Part shown: positions 1 through 8,814 of the stretch, piece by piece
Layout: every line of letters begins with the position of its first letter
Numbering within the stretch: the stretch's first letter is position 1
Source of the DNA: UBA1046 sp012511325
GTDB lineage: Bacteria; Bacillota; Clostridia; Saccharofermentanales; DTU023
Direction of reading: 5' to 3'
DNA: 64,000 bases
Assembly (NCBI GenBank): GCA_050951925.1
Contig: JBMNJZ010000001.1
Coordinates: 806,001-870,000, forward strand
Translations under genes and position numbers: made by a program
Notes under the pieces: model-generated
Told to the model about the DNA's origin: nothing
Seen by the model: the letters and a program-made list of their open reading frames with translations, nothing else
Databases searched by the model: none

Positions 1-1
1 A

Positions 2-376
2 TTGCTGGCTGTCGTTTCGCTCTTGATCGGATTCTCGATCTGGTTCTATGTGCAGATGACGGTCAATCCGATTAAGACCAGAGATTTCAATGTCCAGTTG
101 CAATATCGCGGCGAGGAGATTGCCGCCGACAATGGCTATGGTATTCAGAGCTTTCCTTTAGTGACAGTCCAGGTCAGACTCAAAGGGCGCGACCGCATCT
201 TGCAGGATTTGTCAGCGAATGATATTGTAGCTTTTGTTGATTTAGGGCAAATCTCCGAGCCGGGTATCCAGAGTCTGCCCGTTCAGATTGATGCGGATAC
301 CGTGTTTTCTACTTATACAGAACAGTTATTGCCCGGGCGTATTACAGTTAATGTGTTCTCTGAGGATAATCCCTAA
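2..376 (+). CDS. cdaR: YbbR-domain protein (CdaR-like), 5' end cut by window
   Basis: C-terminal part of a YbbR-domain protein. The visible sequence begins inside a hydrophobic segment (about residues 1-18, ending WFYVQM) that is the usual N-terminal membrane anchor, so only a few residues are probably missing. One YbbR-like beta module follows and the protein stops about 100 residues later. CdaR proteins usually carry three or four YbbR modules, so this is a short form. It lies 20 bases before glmM. In Bacillota cdaA-cdaR-glmM is a conserved cluster in which CdaR and GlmM modulate the c-di-AMP cyclase CdaA; that role is inferred from position. The start codon is not certain because the frame is open at the window edge. 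Confidence 0.75.
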   Translation: MLAVVSLLIGFSIWFYVQMTVNPIKTRDFNVQLQYRGEEIAADNGYGIQSFPLVTVQVRLKGRDRILQDLSANDIVAFVDLGQISEPGIQSLPVQIDADTVFSTYTEQLLPGRITVNVFSEDNP

Positions 377-396
377 AATCAACCTATGGAGGATTT

Positions 397-1752
397 ATGA
401 CTAGATTGTTCGGAACGGACGGGGTTCGTGGTGTGGCCAATTGGGATCTGACTCCTGATCTGGCCTATAAAATTGGTTGGGCCAGCGCTAATATCCTGGC
501 GGGTAAAAATTTGCATAGACCGGTTTTTCTGGTCGGGAGGGATACCAGAATTTCCGGTACGATGTTGGAAGCTGCTCTGGTGGCAGGCCTGACCTCGGCA
601 GGAGCTGATGTATATTTGGCCGGGGTCATTCCTACGCCGGGGATTGCCTACCTGACGCGCAAGCATGGCTATGATGCAGGAGTGGTAATTTCCGCCTCGC
701 ATAATCCCTATGAACATAATGGCATTAAACTCTTTTCCGGCAATGGCTATAAGCTGTCGGACGAGATTGAAGACCGGATTGAAGCCCTGGTCAAATCATA
801 TGATGAATCAAGTCGGGACTGGCCAATCGGTGATAAGATAGGCCACTGTTATGAACTGGCTGATGCCGCCCAAGAATATGCTGAACATCTGATTGATTGC
901 GTAGGTGTTGATTTGTCCGGCTTTAAGATTGCCGTGGACTGCGCCAATGGCGCCAGTGTCCCGATCGCTCCTAAATTATTCGCAGATTTGGGTGCTGAAG
1001 TGATCCCAATCGGTATTGAACCTGATGGCCTTAACATCAATCGGGGTTGCGGTTCGACGGATCTGGCTAAGCTGGTAAGTGTTGTCCGCAGCGAGAATTG
1101 TGATCTGGGGCTTGCTTTTGATGGCGATGCTGACCGGATGCTGGCGGTTGACGAAAAAGGAGAAACTGTTGACGGCGATATTATTATGTCTATTATTGCC
1201 AGCGATATGAAAAGGCAGGGCAAGCTAGCCCGGAATACTTTGGTTGCGACCGTTATGAGCAATCTCGGCCTGCTCTATATGGGCAAAAATAATGGCATCG
1301 AGATTGTCCGCACCCAGGTCGGTGATCGCTATGTACTGGAAGAGATGCTCCGTTCCGGGTATCTGATCGGCGGTGAGCAATCAGGCCATCTGATTCTTCT
1401 GGAGCATACAACTACAGGTGATGGCATGTTGAGCGCGCTGTGTCTGCTGCAGGCATTACAGAATTCTGACCAAAGCCTTGGCGCCGCTCGCCGGATCATG
1501 AAAGTTTTCCCGCAGGTATTGGTTAATGTCCAAGTGACGAATGAAAATAAAAGCAGATCATTACTTGATGAGGATGTTCTCAGTGCCATCAAGCGGATCG
1601 AAACAGAGCTGGGTGAGAGGGGACGCATTTTTGTCCGCGCTTCCGGGACTGAAGCCAAGATCAGAGTCATGGTCGAAGGCGAATTCCTGGAGGATATCCA
1701 ACAAAAAGCTGATGAGGTGGCCAATTTGGTTCGCAGTCGGTACGGGGCCTGA
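397..1752 (+). CDS. glmM: phosphoglucosamine mutase
   Basis: Interconverts glucosamine-6-phosphate and glucosamine-1-phosphate on the route to UDP-GlcNAc and peptidoglycan, in the cytoplasm. 451 aa, normal family length. The active-site loop SASHNP is at residues 99-104 with the phosphorylated Ser101. The metal loop DGDADR, the sugar-binding loop GGEQSGH and the C-terminal phosphate-binding loop RASGTE are all intact. A GGAGG ribosome site lies 7 bases before the ATG. It sits between the YbbR gene and an N-acetylmuramoyl-alanine amidase, forming a cell-wall operon with 2 bases between glmM and the amidase. Confidence 0.97.
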   Translation: MTRLFGTDGVRGVANWDLTPDLAYKIGWASANILAGKNLHRPVFLVGRDTRISGTMLEAALVAGLTSAGADVYLAGVIPTPGIAYLTRKHGYDAGVVISASHNPYEHNGIKLFSGNGYKLSDEIEDRIEALVKSYDESSRDWPIGDKIGHCYELADAAQEYAEHLIDCVGVDLSGFKIAVDCANGASVPIAPKLFADLGAEVIPIGIEPDGLNINRGCGSTDLAKLVSVVRSENCDLGLAFDGDADRMLAVDEKGETVDGDIIMSIIASDMKRQGKLARNTLVATVMSNLGLLYMGKNNGIEIVRTQVGDRYVLEEMLRSGYLIGGEQSGHLILLEHTTTGDGMLSALCLLQALQNSDQSLGAARRIMKVFPQVLVNVQVTNENKSRSLLDEDVLSAIKRIETELGERGRIFVRASGTEAKIRVMVEGEFLEDIQQKADEVANLVRSRYGA

Positions 1753-1754
1753 TC

Positions 1755-3014
1755 GTGAAACAGAAGAAAGCAGCGCAAATTATTCTATGGCTGCTTTTGG
1801 TCAGCGCTGTCTTGCTGATTCTGTCTCATTTTGATGTCTTGGATCGACCGCTTACTTTGCCGCCGGATCCGGAGAAACTAATCCTGGCGGGCCAGCAAGA
1901 GTCTGCTTCTGAAGTGTCAATCCCGGCAGATAGTGAGCCGAGTACCGGCGCTGAAGTCGATGCCGATCACATCCCGGAGCCAACGGCAATTGAACAGGTA
2001 GATTCAACAGTGGACAAGACCCTGCAGAAATTGGTCTTCAGTGACAATGATCCTGACTTGCTTACCACTGATGGTTCAAAACTCCGAATCTGGCCGGAAA
2101 AATCGAGTGTGCCACAGGTAAGCTCTTCTGAGACGGCGGTTCTCGCCCGAGCTACCGAAGATAAGCCTCTGGCAGGAACTTTTATTATTTTGGATCCCGG
2201 GCACGGCGGCTCGGATCTTGGAGTTAGCTGGCAAGATGAAGATGGAAGTGAGGTTCTGCTGGAGAAGACGCTCAATCTGGAAATTGCGATCAAAGTCCAA
2301 GAGGCATTGACCCGTCTCGGCGCTGAGGTCAAAATGACGCGTTCAACCGATGAAAAGCATTCTTACTTTTACGTCATGGCCTATACGGCGGATCTGCTGT
2401 TGCAGCGTTATGCCGCCGATATCAGGCAAGTCGGTTACGATCCGGAGCCGCTGGAGCCTTTGCGCTTGCTGATGCAGGATATTATCAGAATCAATTCCGG
2501 GCTGCAGGATTCAGGCGGCCGCGGCATCTTCGGCTCTATCGGCACTCCGCCGAATCTCAAGCTGATCTACGATATTCAGGGTGAGTATAAAGATACCGTC
2601 TTTATCTCTCTGCATCTGGAAGTATCTGAGCAGGAGGAGGATAAAGGCGTTCGCGTACGCTATATGAGCAAAGAATATGTGCATGATATGAACAATAGTT
2701 ATGCAGCCGGTACAGATGCCCTGGATCATGCGCCCAATTACAGTGGTTATAATAGCGCCAGGCGCGAGAGCCTGGCCACCTTGCTGGAAAGCAGGCTCAC
2801 CACGCTGGATCCGCGTCTGAAGTCAAATCTAAAGGCGGTATTTGAAGACGATTTAGTTGTATTACGTCTTAACAATGTGACATCAGCACAACTTACCTGT
2901 GGTTTTCTTTCCAATGCTGATGATCGGGCGCGCTTGACCAGCCAGGAGGGCCAGAGCCTAATCGCCCGCGGCATTGCCGAAGCTTTGCTGCAATATTTTA
3001 CCGCCAATCCCTAA
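1755..3014 (+). CDS. membrane-anchored N-acetylmuramoyl-L-alanine amidase (Amidase_3)
   Basis: Predicted cell-wall hydrolase of the Amidase_3 zinc family, which cuts the amide bond between MurNAc and L-Ala. 419 aa with GTG start. A single N-terminal membrane segment (about residues 8-23) is followed by an acidic low-complexity linker (about 35-135) and the catalytic domain from about 140. Zinc ligands are visible: His150 in DPGHGG, Glu170 in LLEKTLN, His287 in ISLHLE. The position that normally holds the catalytic Glu, three residues before the Phe of the conserved GFLSN, is Thr381 (LTCGFLSN). The insertion between the second and third ligands is long. Zinc binding looks intact, but activity may be altered. 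It follows glmM by 2 bases and is probably co-transcribed. Confidence 0.85.
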   Translation: MKQKKAAQIILWLLLVSAVLLILSHFDVLDRPLTLPPDPEKLILAGQQESASEVSIPADSEPSTGAEVDADHIPEPTAIEQVDSTVDKTLQKLVFSDNDPDLLTTDGSKLRIWPEKSSVPQVSSSETAVLARATEDKPLAGTFIILDPGHGGSDLGVSWQDEDGSEVLLEKTLNLEIAIKVQEALTRLGAEVKMTRSTDEKHSYFYVMAYTADLLLQRYAADIRQVGYDPEPLEPLRLLMQDIIRINSGLQDSGGRGIFGSIGTPPNLKLIYDIQGEYKDTVFISLHLEVSEQEEDKGVRVRYMSKEYVHDMNNSYAAGTDALDHAPNYSGYNSARRESLATLLESRLTTLDPRLKSNLKAVFEDDLVVLRLNNVTSAQLTCGFLSNADDRARLTSQEGQSLIARGIAEALLQYFTANP

Positions 3015-3030
3015 GATATTACAGAGCAAT

Positions 3031-3074
3031 AATAAAAAAGTTGTCCCACAGATATTCAAATTCCGTGAGACAAC
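3031..3074 (-). terminator. intrinsic terminator after rpsR
   Basis: Arms at 3040-3049 and 3065-3074 (10 bp, one mismatch, 15-base loop). On the minus strand the hairpin is followed by a T-run (bases 3039 to 3031), as expected for the end of rpsF-ssb-rpsR. It may also slow read-through from the convergent amidase gene. Confidence 0.75.
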
Positions 3075-3098
3075 TCCAGCTTGTTATTATTCGTCAGA

Positions 3099-3362
3099 TT
3101 AGGCGTCAGTATAGGGTAATAATGCGACCTGCCGGGCTCTTTTGATAGCTGTGGTCACATGACGCTGATGGCCGGCGCAAGTGCCGGTCATTCTCCGGGG
3201 CAGGATCTTGCCGTTTTCGGAAATCAATTTACTCAGACGATTCAAGTCCTTGTAATCTACATGATCTACATGCTCCGCGCAGAAGATACAAACCTTTCTT
3301 CTGCTGCGGCGTGGTCTGCCTCTGCGAAAATCGCGAGCTGTGCGATTGTTTTTTTCTTCCAT
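3099..3362 (-). CDS. rpsR: 30S ribosomal protein S18
   Basis: Small-subunit protein that pairs with S6 on the platform. 87 aa with the diagnostic core (VDYKDLNRLSKLISENGKI, then RRMTGTCAGHQR). It also carries a CxxC pair (CIFC) followed by a short spacer, found in many Clostridia S18 proteins. An AAGGAG ribosome site lies before the ATG. It is last in the rpsF-ssb-rpsR operon, 28 bases after ssb, and is followed by a terminator. Confidence 0.97.
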   Translation of the reverse strand: MEEKNNRTARDFRRGRPRRSRRKVCIFCAEHVDHVDYKDLNRLSKLISENGKILPRRMTGTCAGHQRHVTTAIKRARQVALLPYTDA

Positions 3363-3390
3363 TTCTTAATAAACTCCTTATGCAATATCA

Positions 3391-3846
3391 TTACATATCG
3401 AAGGGCAAAGAAGTTGCATCTTCACTATCGCCGGGGAAGAAATCGTCTTCTGAAGGTTCCGGTTTTTTCCAGGATCTCGCTTCAGCTTGGTCAATCTTTT
3501 TATCTTCCTCATAGTAGCTGCCACTGTCACGCTTGGAATCCGCAAAATAGACTTCCTCAGCTATAACCTCGGTTACATAACGTTTTTGACCGCTCTGGTC
3601 TTCATAGCTACGTGGCTGGATAGATCCGACCACCAGCATTCTTTGTCCTTTGCTGAAATATTTACTGACAAAATCAGCTTGCTGTCTCCAGACGACAATC
3701 GGGATAAAATCCGTCAACCTATCACCGTCACGGTTTCTGTAATTTCTGTCCACCGCCAGAGTAAAGGTGCAGACGGAGACATTATTTGATGTCATCCTCA
3801 GCTCCGGATCTCTGGTCAGTCTTCCCATCAATATGGCTTTGTTCAT
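3391..3846 (-). CDS. ssb: single-stranded DNA-binding protein
   Basis: Coats single-stranded DNA in replication and repair. 151 aa: an N-terminal OB fold (MNKAILMGRLTRDPELR, then DFIPIVVWRQQADF and SYEDQSGQKRYVTEV) and a disordered acidic tail from about residue 110. The C-terminal tip, which recruits partner proteins, ends SLPFDM. The usual ending is a terminal Pro-Phe, so two extra residues follow it here. It starts 2 bases after rpsF, in the classic rpsF-ssb-rpsR order. Confidence 0.97.
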   Translation of the reverse strand: MNKAILMGRLTRDPELRMTSNNVSVCTFTLAVDRNYRNRDGDRLTDFIPIVVWRQQADFVSKYFSKGQRMLVVGSIQPRSYEDQSGQKRYVTEVIAEEVYFADSKRDSGSYYEEDKKIDQAEARSWKKPEPSEDDFFPGDSEDATSLPFDM

Positions 3847-3848
3847 GA

Positions 3849-4154
3849 TTATGTCCTTTCTGCTAACTTCTGGCCTTCGTACAGCACTGTCAGGTAGCGC
3901 AGTACGCTATCTGAGATTTTGAGCAGACGTTCGACTTCTTTGGGGAAATCCGGTTCGGATTCGAAATGAACAAGTACATAATAGCCTTCTTGTTCGTCCT
4001 GAATCTCGTAAGCCAATTTACGCCGACCCCAGACATCAATATTAATGATCTTGCCTTGGGTCTCAAGTATGTCCTGAATCCGCTTCATCTCGTTTTCAAT
4101 AGCTTCTTCGCCGATGGCGGGGTTCAAAACATACATCAGTTCGTAAGTTCTCAT
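3849..4154 (-). CDS. rpsF: 30S ribosomal protein S6
   Basis: 101-aa small-subunit protein. The frame is open further upstream, but the ATG at 4154 (MRTYELMYVLNP) matches the family start and has a strong AGGAGG ribosome site, so the longer reading is rejected. Typical motifs are WGRRKLAYEI and GYYVLVHFE. First gene of the rpsF-ssb-rpsR operon, read from the promoter at about 4230-4259. Confidence 0.96.
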   Translation of the reverse strand: MRTYELMYVLNPAIGEEAIENEMKRIQDILETQGKIINIDVWGRRKLAYEIQDEQEGYYVLVHFESEPDFPKEVERLLKISDSVLRYLTVLYEGQKLAERT

Positions 4155-4229
4155 TTTGTCACCTCCTCCTGGTCTTCGGCCCTGTATCTGTACAGAGCGA
4201 GGATTTGCGCCTCCCGACGCAGAAAATAA

Positions 4230-4259
4230 TAATATCATTCCCCGGAAGCCTGCGTCAAG
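4230..4259 (-). promoter_or_regulatory. sigma-A promoter of rpsF-ssb-rpsR
   Basis: On the minus strand, TTGACG at 4259-4254, an 18-base spacer, then TATTAT at 4235-4230. This places a transcript start about 70 bases before the rpsF ATG. The rest of the 285-base gap up to the phosphatase gene shows no gene. Confidence 0.7.
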
Positions 4260-4438
4260 CCGGCGCTGTCGGGGCCGATTTATATTCTGTACTTTCGGTC
4301 ATCATCCGCAACCGTGCCCTGCAGGCGCTGTACCATAGACTAACGCTTTGTCCGTATCTAATTAAAGCTTGCCATAAGAATGGCCGGAAATAAAGTGTTA
4401 ATAGCGGATCATTTGTGTTCACGGCACTGCTTAGCGGT

Positions 4439-4918
4439 TCAGGACGGCTCATCAGTTGCGGTTTCTTCAGATTCGCTTGCGACCGCTTGCAATTTGGCAA
4501 AGAGAGCTTCCAGCAATTTGACCAGTTGATTGGCTGTGTCCAGATAGTCCTCAGCAGACCCTCCGTAAGGATCAGTCACTTCTTCAGGTTGGCCGGCATA
4601 TTCGCCCAGGAGGAAGATTCTGTCAGCGAAATCAGGATAGCTGGCTGCTAAAACTTGCTTTTGCTGCCGGGTCATGGTTAGGATCAGATCGGAGGCGGCT
4701 ATGATCTCCTGATTAATCTGGCGGGAGCGGTGGCGGTCAAGTGACAGTCCCCTGGCAGCCATCTCATCGAAAGCCAGGACAGAGGCCATCAGACCATCCC
4801 AAGTAGCGATACCGGCGGAAGCGGCTTCCCAGTCGGGATTCGGTGTATGTGCGCGGAACATGGCTTCAGCCATTGGACTGCGGCAGGTATTGCCGGTGCA
4901 AACAAATAGTATCTGCAT
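4439..4918 (-). CDS. ywlE: low-molecular-weight phosphatase, probable protein-arginine phosphatase (YwlE-like)
   Basis: 159-aa cytoplasmic phosphatase with the CX5R P-loop CTGNTCR (Cys7, Arg13) and the general-acid motif DPYGG (Asp116). Residue 11 in the loop is Thr, whereas tyrosine phosphatases of this fold usually have Ile or Leu there. In Bacillus YwlE this Thr selects phospho-arginine over phospho-tyrosine. Its neighbour is the Sua5/YwlC gene, as in the Bacillus ywlC-ywlE region. The sua5 stop and this ATG abut directly, so translation is probably coupled. No McsB kinase is visible in the window. A tyrosine or arsenate substrate cannot be excluded. Confidence 0.85.
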   Translation of the reverse strand: MQILFVCTGNTCRSPMAEAMFRAHTPNPDWEAASAGIATWDGLMASVLAFDEMAARGLSLDRHRSRQINQEIIAASDLILTMTRQQKQVLAASYPDFADRIFLLGEYAGQPEEVTDPYGGSAEDYLDTANQLVKLLEALFAKLQAVASESEETATDEPS

Positions 4919-6055
4919 TTATTTCTCCTCGCTTTCGGCTGCTCTTTCCAATCGGTCCATATAGGCTATGCCAAATCCTTGGCGTGGAAAAGCCGGGGTC
5001 AAGATCAGCTCAACGCCTGCCGCGTCAAGCTTCCTGAGAGCGGCAAATAGTTCATGGGTTGCTGTCTCAACCTGTTCGGAACCGGGATATAGATAAGTCA
5101 CAAAGTCTGCTGATTGTAGTCCGTTCATCTCTGACAGGCTCTTTTGCAAGGCATCGAAAGTGTCTTCGGCACCGAAAAAACCCAGCCGTCTGTCTGCTTC
5201 CAACTCTATGCGCGATAGGAGAGACGTTATCAGTTCCCGCCGGTCCTTGCCCCGGGCAATGAAGATGGGAGCCTGAGGCGCATAATGGCGATACTTTTGT
5301 CCGGGCGAACGCGGTGTGAAAATAACTGAGCCGGACTGTGAAGAGTCCTCTGTTTGGCTCTCAGCGGGCGGGACGGCCCGGGACGCCTTCGTCAAAACGG
5401 CTGAGGGTGCCTCACGGACTGTGAGACCAGTGCGCTCAAGGATCAGTTCCGCAGTGATTACGCCCGGACGCAGAATTTGCGGCGGGCTGGCGGTGAGGTC
5501 AAGGACTGTTGACTCGACTCCCAGCGCACAGGGGCCATCGTCCAGGATATATTCAATCTTGCCGTCCAGATCGTCCAGCATATGTTGAGCTTGGGTCGGG
5601 GAGGGGCTGCCGGAGAGATTTCCCGAGGGCGCTACGACCGGAACCCCTGCCAGGCGCAGCAGATTGCGTGCGGTGCGCTGCGCGGGGAAGCGGATTGCTA
5701 CTGTGTCGAGGCCGGCGCTCACCTCAGAGGGAAGAGCCTGGCTGCGGGTCATTACCATGGTCAGGGGGCCTGGGCAAAATTCCCTGTACAGGAGGTAGAA
5801 CTCCGGCGGCACCAGCTCTGAGACCTGGTCTAATTGTGACTGATCGTAGAGATGAATAATCAGCGGATTATCCTGGGGGCGACCCTTGACAGCGAAAATC
5901 CGGCGCACGGTATCCGGCAGCAGGGCATTGCCGGCCAGCCCGTAAACCGTCTCCGTCGGCATGCCGACCAGAGCTCCCTGCACCAGAGCGGCGGCAACGG
6001 TTCGAAGTTTCCGCTCGCTGCCGGCTTGGTCGATGGTGATCAGCTTGGTTACCAT
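4919..6055 (-). CDS. ywlC: threonylcarbamoyl-AMP synthase (Sua5/YwlC type)
   Basis: Makes threonylcarbamoyl-AMP from Thr, bicarbonate and ATP for the t6A37 modification of ANN-reading tRNAs. The YrdC domain spans about residues 10-205 (GMPTETVYGLAGNAL; RPQDNPLIIH; ALGVESTVLDL). It is followed by a linker and a C-terminal Sua5 domain (about 250-375, starting PGQKYRHYAP). This two-domain layout distinguishes Sua5 from the short TsaC. The ATG at 6055 has GTGGGA upstream; an in-frame GTG at 6067 is the alternative. It is the first gene of a two-gene unit with ywlE. Confidence 0.93.
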   Translation of the reverse strand: MVTKLITIDQAGSERKLRTVAAALVQGALVGMPTETVYGLAGNALLPDTVRRIFAVKGRPQDNPLIIHLYDQSQLDQVSELVPPEFYLLYREFCPGPLTMVMTRSQALPSEVSAGLDTVAIRFPAQRTARNLLRLAGVPVVAPSGNLSGSPSPTQAQHMLDDLDGKIEYILDDGPCALGVESTVLDLTASPPQILRPGVITAELILERTGLTVREAPSAVLTKASRAVPPAESQTEDSSQSGSVIFTPRSPGQKYRHYAPQAPIFIARGKDRRELITSLLSRIELEADRRLGFFGAEDTFDALQKSLSEMNGLQSADFVTYLYPGSEQVETATHELFAALRKLDAAGVELILTPAFPRQGFGIAYMDRLERAAESEEK

Positions 6056-6131
6056 TGAAAATCCCACTTATTAGCATCCTCACGTGCTTTGACAAACAGA
6101 CAGCAGGCGGATTGCGATTCGCCTGACCGGC

Positions 6132-7217
6132 TTACCATTGATCGTCCCCGCGGATTTTTGCTTCATGGGCTGCGGCGTTAAGAGCGGAAATCAATTCGTC
6201 TAGGTCGCCGCCGAGCACACTCTCCAGCTTATAGAGCGTCAGGCCGATGCGATGATCGGTGACCCTGCCCTGAGGATAATTATATGTCCTGATCCGCTCA
6301 CTGCGGTCGCCGGTGCCGACTTGGCCGCGGCGCTCGCTGGCAATGTCCGCCGCCTGGCGGGATCTTTCTTCCTCAAGCAGGATAGAGCGCAAATGCCGCA
6401 GCGCCTTATCGCGGTTTTTATGCTGCGAGCGCTGATCCTGGCAAGTAACGACTATACCGGACGGCAGATGGGTAATACGGATTGCCGATGAAGTTTTATT
6501 TACATGCTGGCCGCCGGCACCTGAGGCGCGGTAAGTATCGATCTGCAAGTCATCGGGATTGATCTCGAATTCCACTTCTTCGGCCTCCGGCAGTACCGCC
6601 ACGGTGACGGTCGAGGTATGGATCCTGCCCCCCGATTCCGTGACGGGGACGCGCTGCACCCGGTGGACACCGCTTTCATATTTGAAGCGAGAAAAAGCGC
6701 CCTTGCCGTCAATCTCGAAGATAATCTCTTTGAAGCCGCCGATACCGGTCTCGTTCTGATCGATAATTTCATAAGTCCAGCCGGCCTGCTCGGCATAAGA
6801 GGTATACATTTGGAACAAAGTCGCCGCGAATAAGGCAGCTTCCTCGCCACCGGCTCCGGCCCGGATCTCCATAATGACATTCTTTTGATCATTGGGATCT
6901 GTCGGGGCAATCGTCATCTCGATTCTTTGCTCAATCTCCTCCAGCTCGGCTTCGGTCAGATTGATATCTTCTCTGACCAGCTCCCTAAATTCCGCATCCT
7001 CGGATTCGGTCAGCAAAATGCGATTTTCTTCCAATTCCGCGCGCAGTTTGCGGCTGCGTCTGATATCTGCCACCAGATCGGAGAGCGAAGCATGCTCCTG
7101 CGCCAGGGCGCGATATTGATTCTGATCGGCCATGATCGTCAGATCGGCCAACAGCTCGTTCAACTCCTCATAGCGGCTGACAGTAGCGTCCAACCTTATA
7201 TCTCTGTCACTAGACAT
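6132..7217 (-). CDS. prfA: peptide chain release factor 1
   Basis: Recognises UAA and UAG and triggers peptide release. About 361 aa, normal for RF1. The codon-recognition tripeptide is PVT (residues 191-193, RVPVTESGGR), an RF1 rather than RF2 (SPF) signature. The catalytic GGQ is at 235-237 (ASGAGGQHVNK), where PrmC methylates the Gln. The ATG at 7217 is chosen because GGAGGAATAT precedes it; the frame continues upstream without support. prmC lies nearby on the same strand, separated only by the transglutaminase-like gene. Confidence 0.96.
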   Translation of the reverse strand: MSSDRDIRLDATVSRYEELNELLADLTIMADQNQYRALAQEHASLSDLVADIRRSRKLRAELEENRILLTESEDAEFRELVREDINLTEAELEEIEQRIEMTIAPTDPNDQKNVIMEIRAGAGGEEAALFAATLFQMYTSYAEQAGWTYEIIDQNETGIGGFKEIIFEIDGKGAFSRFKYESGVHRVQRVPVTESGGRIHTSTVTVAVLPEAEEVEFEINPDDLQIDTYRASGAGGQHVNKTSSAIRITHLPSGIVVTCQDQRSQHKNRDKALRHLRSILLEEERSRQAADIASERRGQVGTGDRSERIRTYNYPQGRVTDHRIGLTLYKLESVLGGDLDELISALNAAAHEAKIRGDDQW

Positions 7218-7310
7218 ATATTCCTCCGGCGGCCCGGTTAGCCGCATCTTGAATTATTCGAGCCGATTATGGCTGCAATCTTCAGCGCTGTGCTTGCAAG
7301 AGAGTTGGCG

Positions 7311-8495
7311 CTAATCTATTGCTGTGCCGGTTGCAACCTTGCCATCGGTGATTTCGTGGTCAAGGAGAAGTTCGTCCTGTGTAAGCATGAAGTATTTGTC
7401 CCATTCCGGGCTACCGGGCAAGCCCAGCTCGTCACTCCATGTAAGATCTATAAAATAGGTGCCGGAATCCAGCTTTACGATATTCCACGTATGGGAGCCA
7501 TTGCCCCCGACAACGCCCTCTACAGTTTCACACCACAAATCAGCTTTTTGACAAAGATACAGGAAGCCTCTTGAATACCCCTGGCAGATTGAATGACCGC
7601 CCAGAATGGAACCGTATGCGGTTCCGGTCTGCCAACCCCATGTGAATTCATAGTCATAGGATGTGATCAGCGAAATAACCGCAGCCAGATAGCGGTATTT
7701 ATCATAGGTCGAATATTCCTCCGGCATGCGCTCAACAATTCGGTTGCAAACCGAGTCAAAGCGCAGCAATTCTTCGCGCAGCAACTCTAAATCAGCCGGC
7801 TGTTGTTCCGGGTCCCACGGCATAAAATAGAGGGCTTCCAGCGCAGTATTCTTATTGCCCTCGACTACCTCGTACAGCACAAAGTAAGTATCGATATCGG
7901 GGTGATCAGTTGTTAAAGCAATTTGTACGGACATTGCCATGTTCATTACGTCGTACCCCTGCTCCGCAGCGGTATAAGAGAAGGGGTTGAGATGCCGCGT
8001 GTTCTCAAGCATCTCATCATACATAGTTTTCTCTTCCCGGCTCAGACCGTCATAGAGGAGCTTTGGCTCGTAGCTGAATGTGACACCGGAATACTGCCGG
8101 CGATCGGCATCAATCCGCGCGATAGCCTCATCAATATATGGATCAACAAACATGACAGCGAGCTCTTCTGTTGACGGCTCCGCAGGCGGCGCAATTGTCG
8201 GCTCGGTTTCCGGTACAGACGAAGACGGCGGCGTGTCGGTTGCCGTGTCGGTTTCCGGTATGGATGGAGGTGGCGGCGCATCAGTTGCGGCAGCCGATTC
8301 CGTTGACATTTCACTCGCTGCGGATGAAGGTGTTGCCGTCTGTCCCGCGCAGCTTGAAAGTACAAGAATGTTCAAGGCCAATATTGTTAATAAAACAATC
8401 GCAAGAGGTCTTACAGCTTTGCGGCGCAGCGCTGTATAGAACACCGCGCCACAAGCGCAGATGAAAAATATGATTGCAGTTGCCCAATATTGCAT
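7311..8495 (-). CDS. membrane-associated transglutaminase-like protein
   Basis: Unknown role. The N-terminus has two hydrophobic segments (about residues 3-20 and 29-47 from the ATG at 8495). The second ends LVLSSCAGQ, which resembles a lipobox. A Ser/Thr/Pro-rich linker follows (about 50-100), then a domain ending in a transglutaminase/cysteine-protease-like core: Cys in HSICQGYSRGF, His in NGSHTWNIV, Asp in YFIDLTW. These form the usual Cys-His-Asp triad. The ATG at 8495 has GGAGAAG upstream. It interrupts the usual prfA-prmC neighbourhood. It probably acts outside the cytoplasm on peptide or wall substrates, which is inference. Confidence 0.75.
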   Translation of the reverse strand: MQYWATAIIFFICACGAVFYTALRRKAVRPLAIVLLTILALNILVLSSCAGQTATPSSAASEMSTESAAATDAPPPPSIPETDTATDTPPSSSVPETEPTIAPPAEPSTEELAVMFVDPYIDEAIARIDADRRQYSGVTFSYEPKLLYDGLSREEKTMYDEMLENTRHLNPFSYTAAEQGYDVMNMAMSVQIALTTDHPDIDTYFVLYEVVEGNKNTALEALYFMPWDPEQQPADLELLREELLRFDSVCNRIVERMPEEYSTYDKYRYLAAVISLITSYDYEFTWGWQTGTAYGSILGGHSICQGYSRGFLYLCQKADLWCETVEGVVGGNGSHTWNIVKLDSGTYFIDLTWSDELGLPGSPEWDKYFMLTQDELLLDHEITDGKVATGTAID

Positions 8496-8675
8496 AGTTA
8501 ATTTCTTCTCCAATCTCAAGCCGCTTTTGCGATTTTTTCTATCCCAAATAAAAGCGAATGGACTCACTCTTAATTTAGCATAAAAAGCCTGTATTTTGGC
8601 TGTTAATAGAAATTCGCGATGGGTCTCAGGTCGCTATAAAACAGTACACCTTATTGCGCTCATTAACAATATCTA

Positions 8676-8757
8676 TAAGATCGCTTCAGTAAGATCGCTT
8701 CAGCAACATTTATTTGTTAGGCGACGATACTACTTTCAGCAGCATTTATTTATTAGG
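8676..8757. repeat. short tandem and spaced repeats in the 320-base gap before prmC
   Basis: A 14-base unit, TAAGATCGCTTCAG, occurs twice in exact tandem (8676-8689 and 8690-8703). A second unit of about 18 bases ending ATTTATTTGTTAGG or ATTTATTTATTAGG occurs at 8704-8721 and 8740-8757. No open frame or clear promoter explains the gap 8496-8814. Confidence 0.7.
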
Positions 8758-8814
8758 CTAGGGGTATCTGAATCATCTGAACACTCAGTCCCGGTTTTGT
8801 CCTTGTAATCAGCG

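Noticed and set aside
849..1262. Long open frame on the minus strand inside glmM
   Set aside because: Shadow of glmM: low-complexity Ser/Ala composition, no ribosome site, no recognisable domain.
8676..8757. CRISPR array
   Set aside because: Repeat units are only 14-18 bases, partly in direct tandem without spacers.
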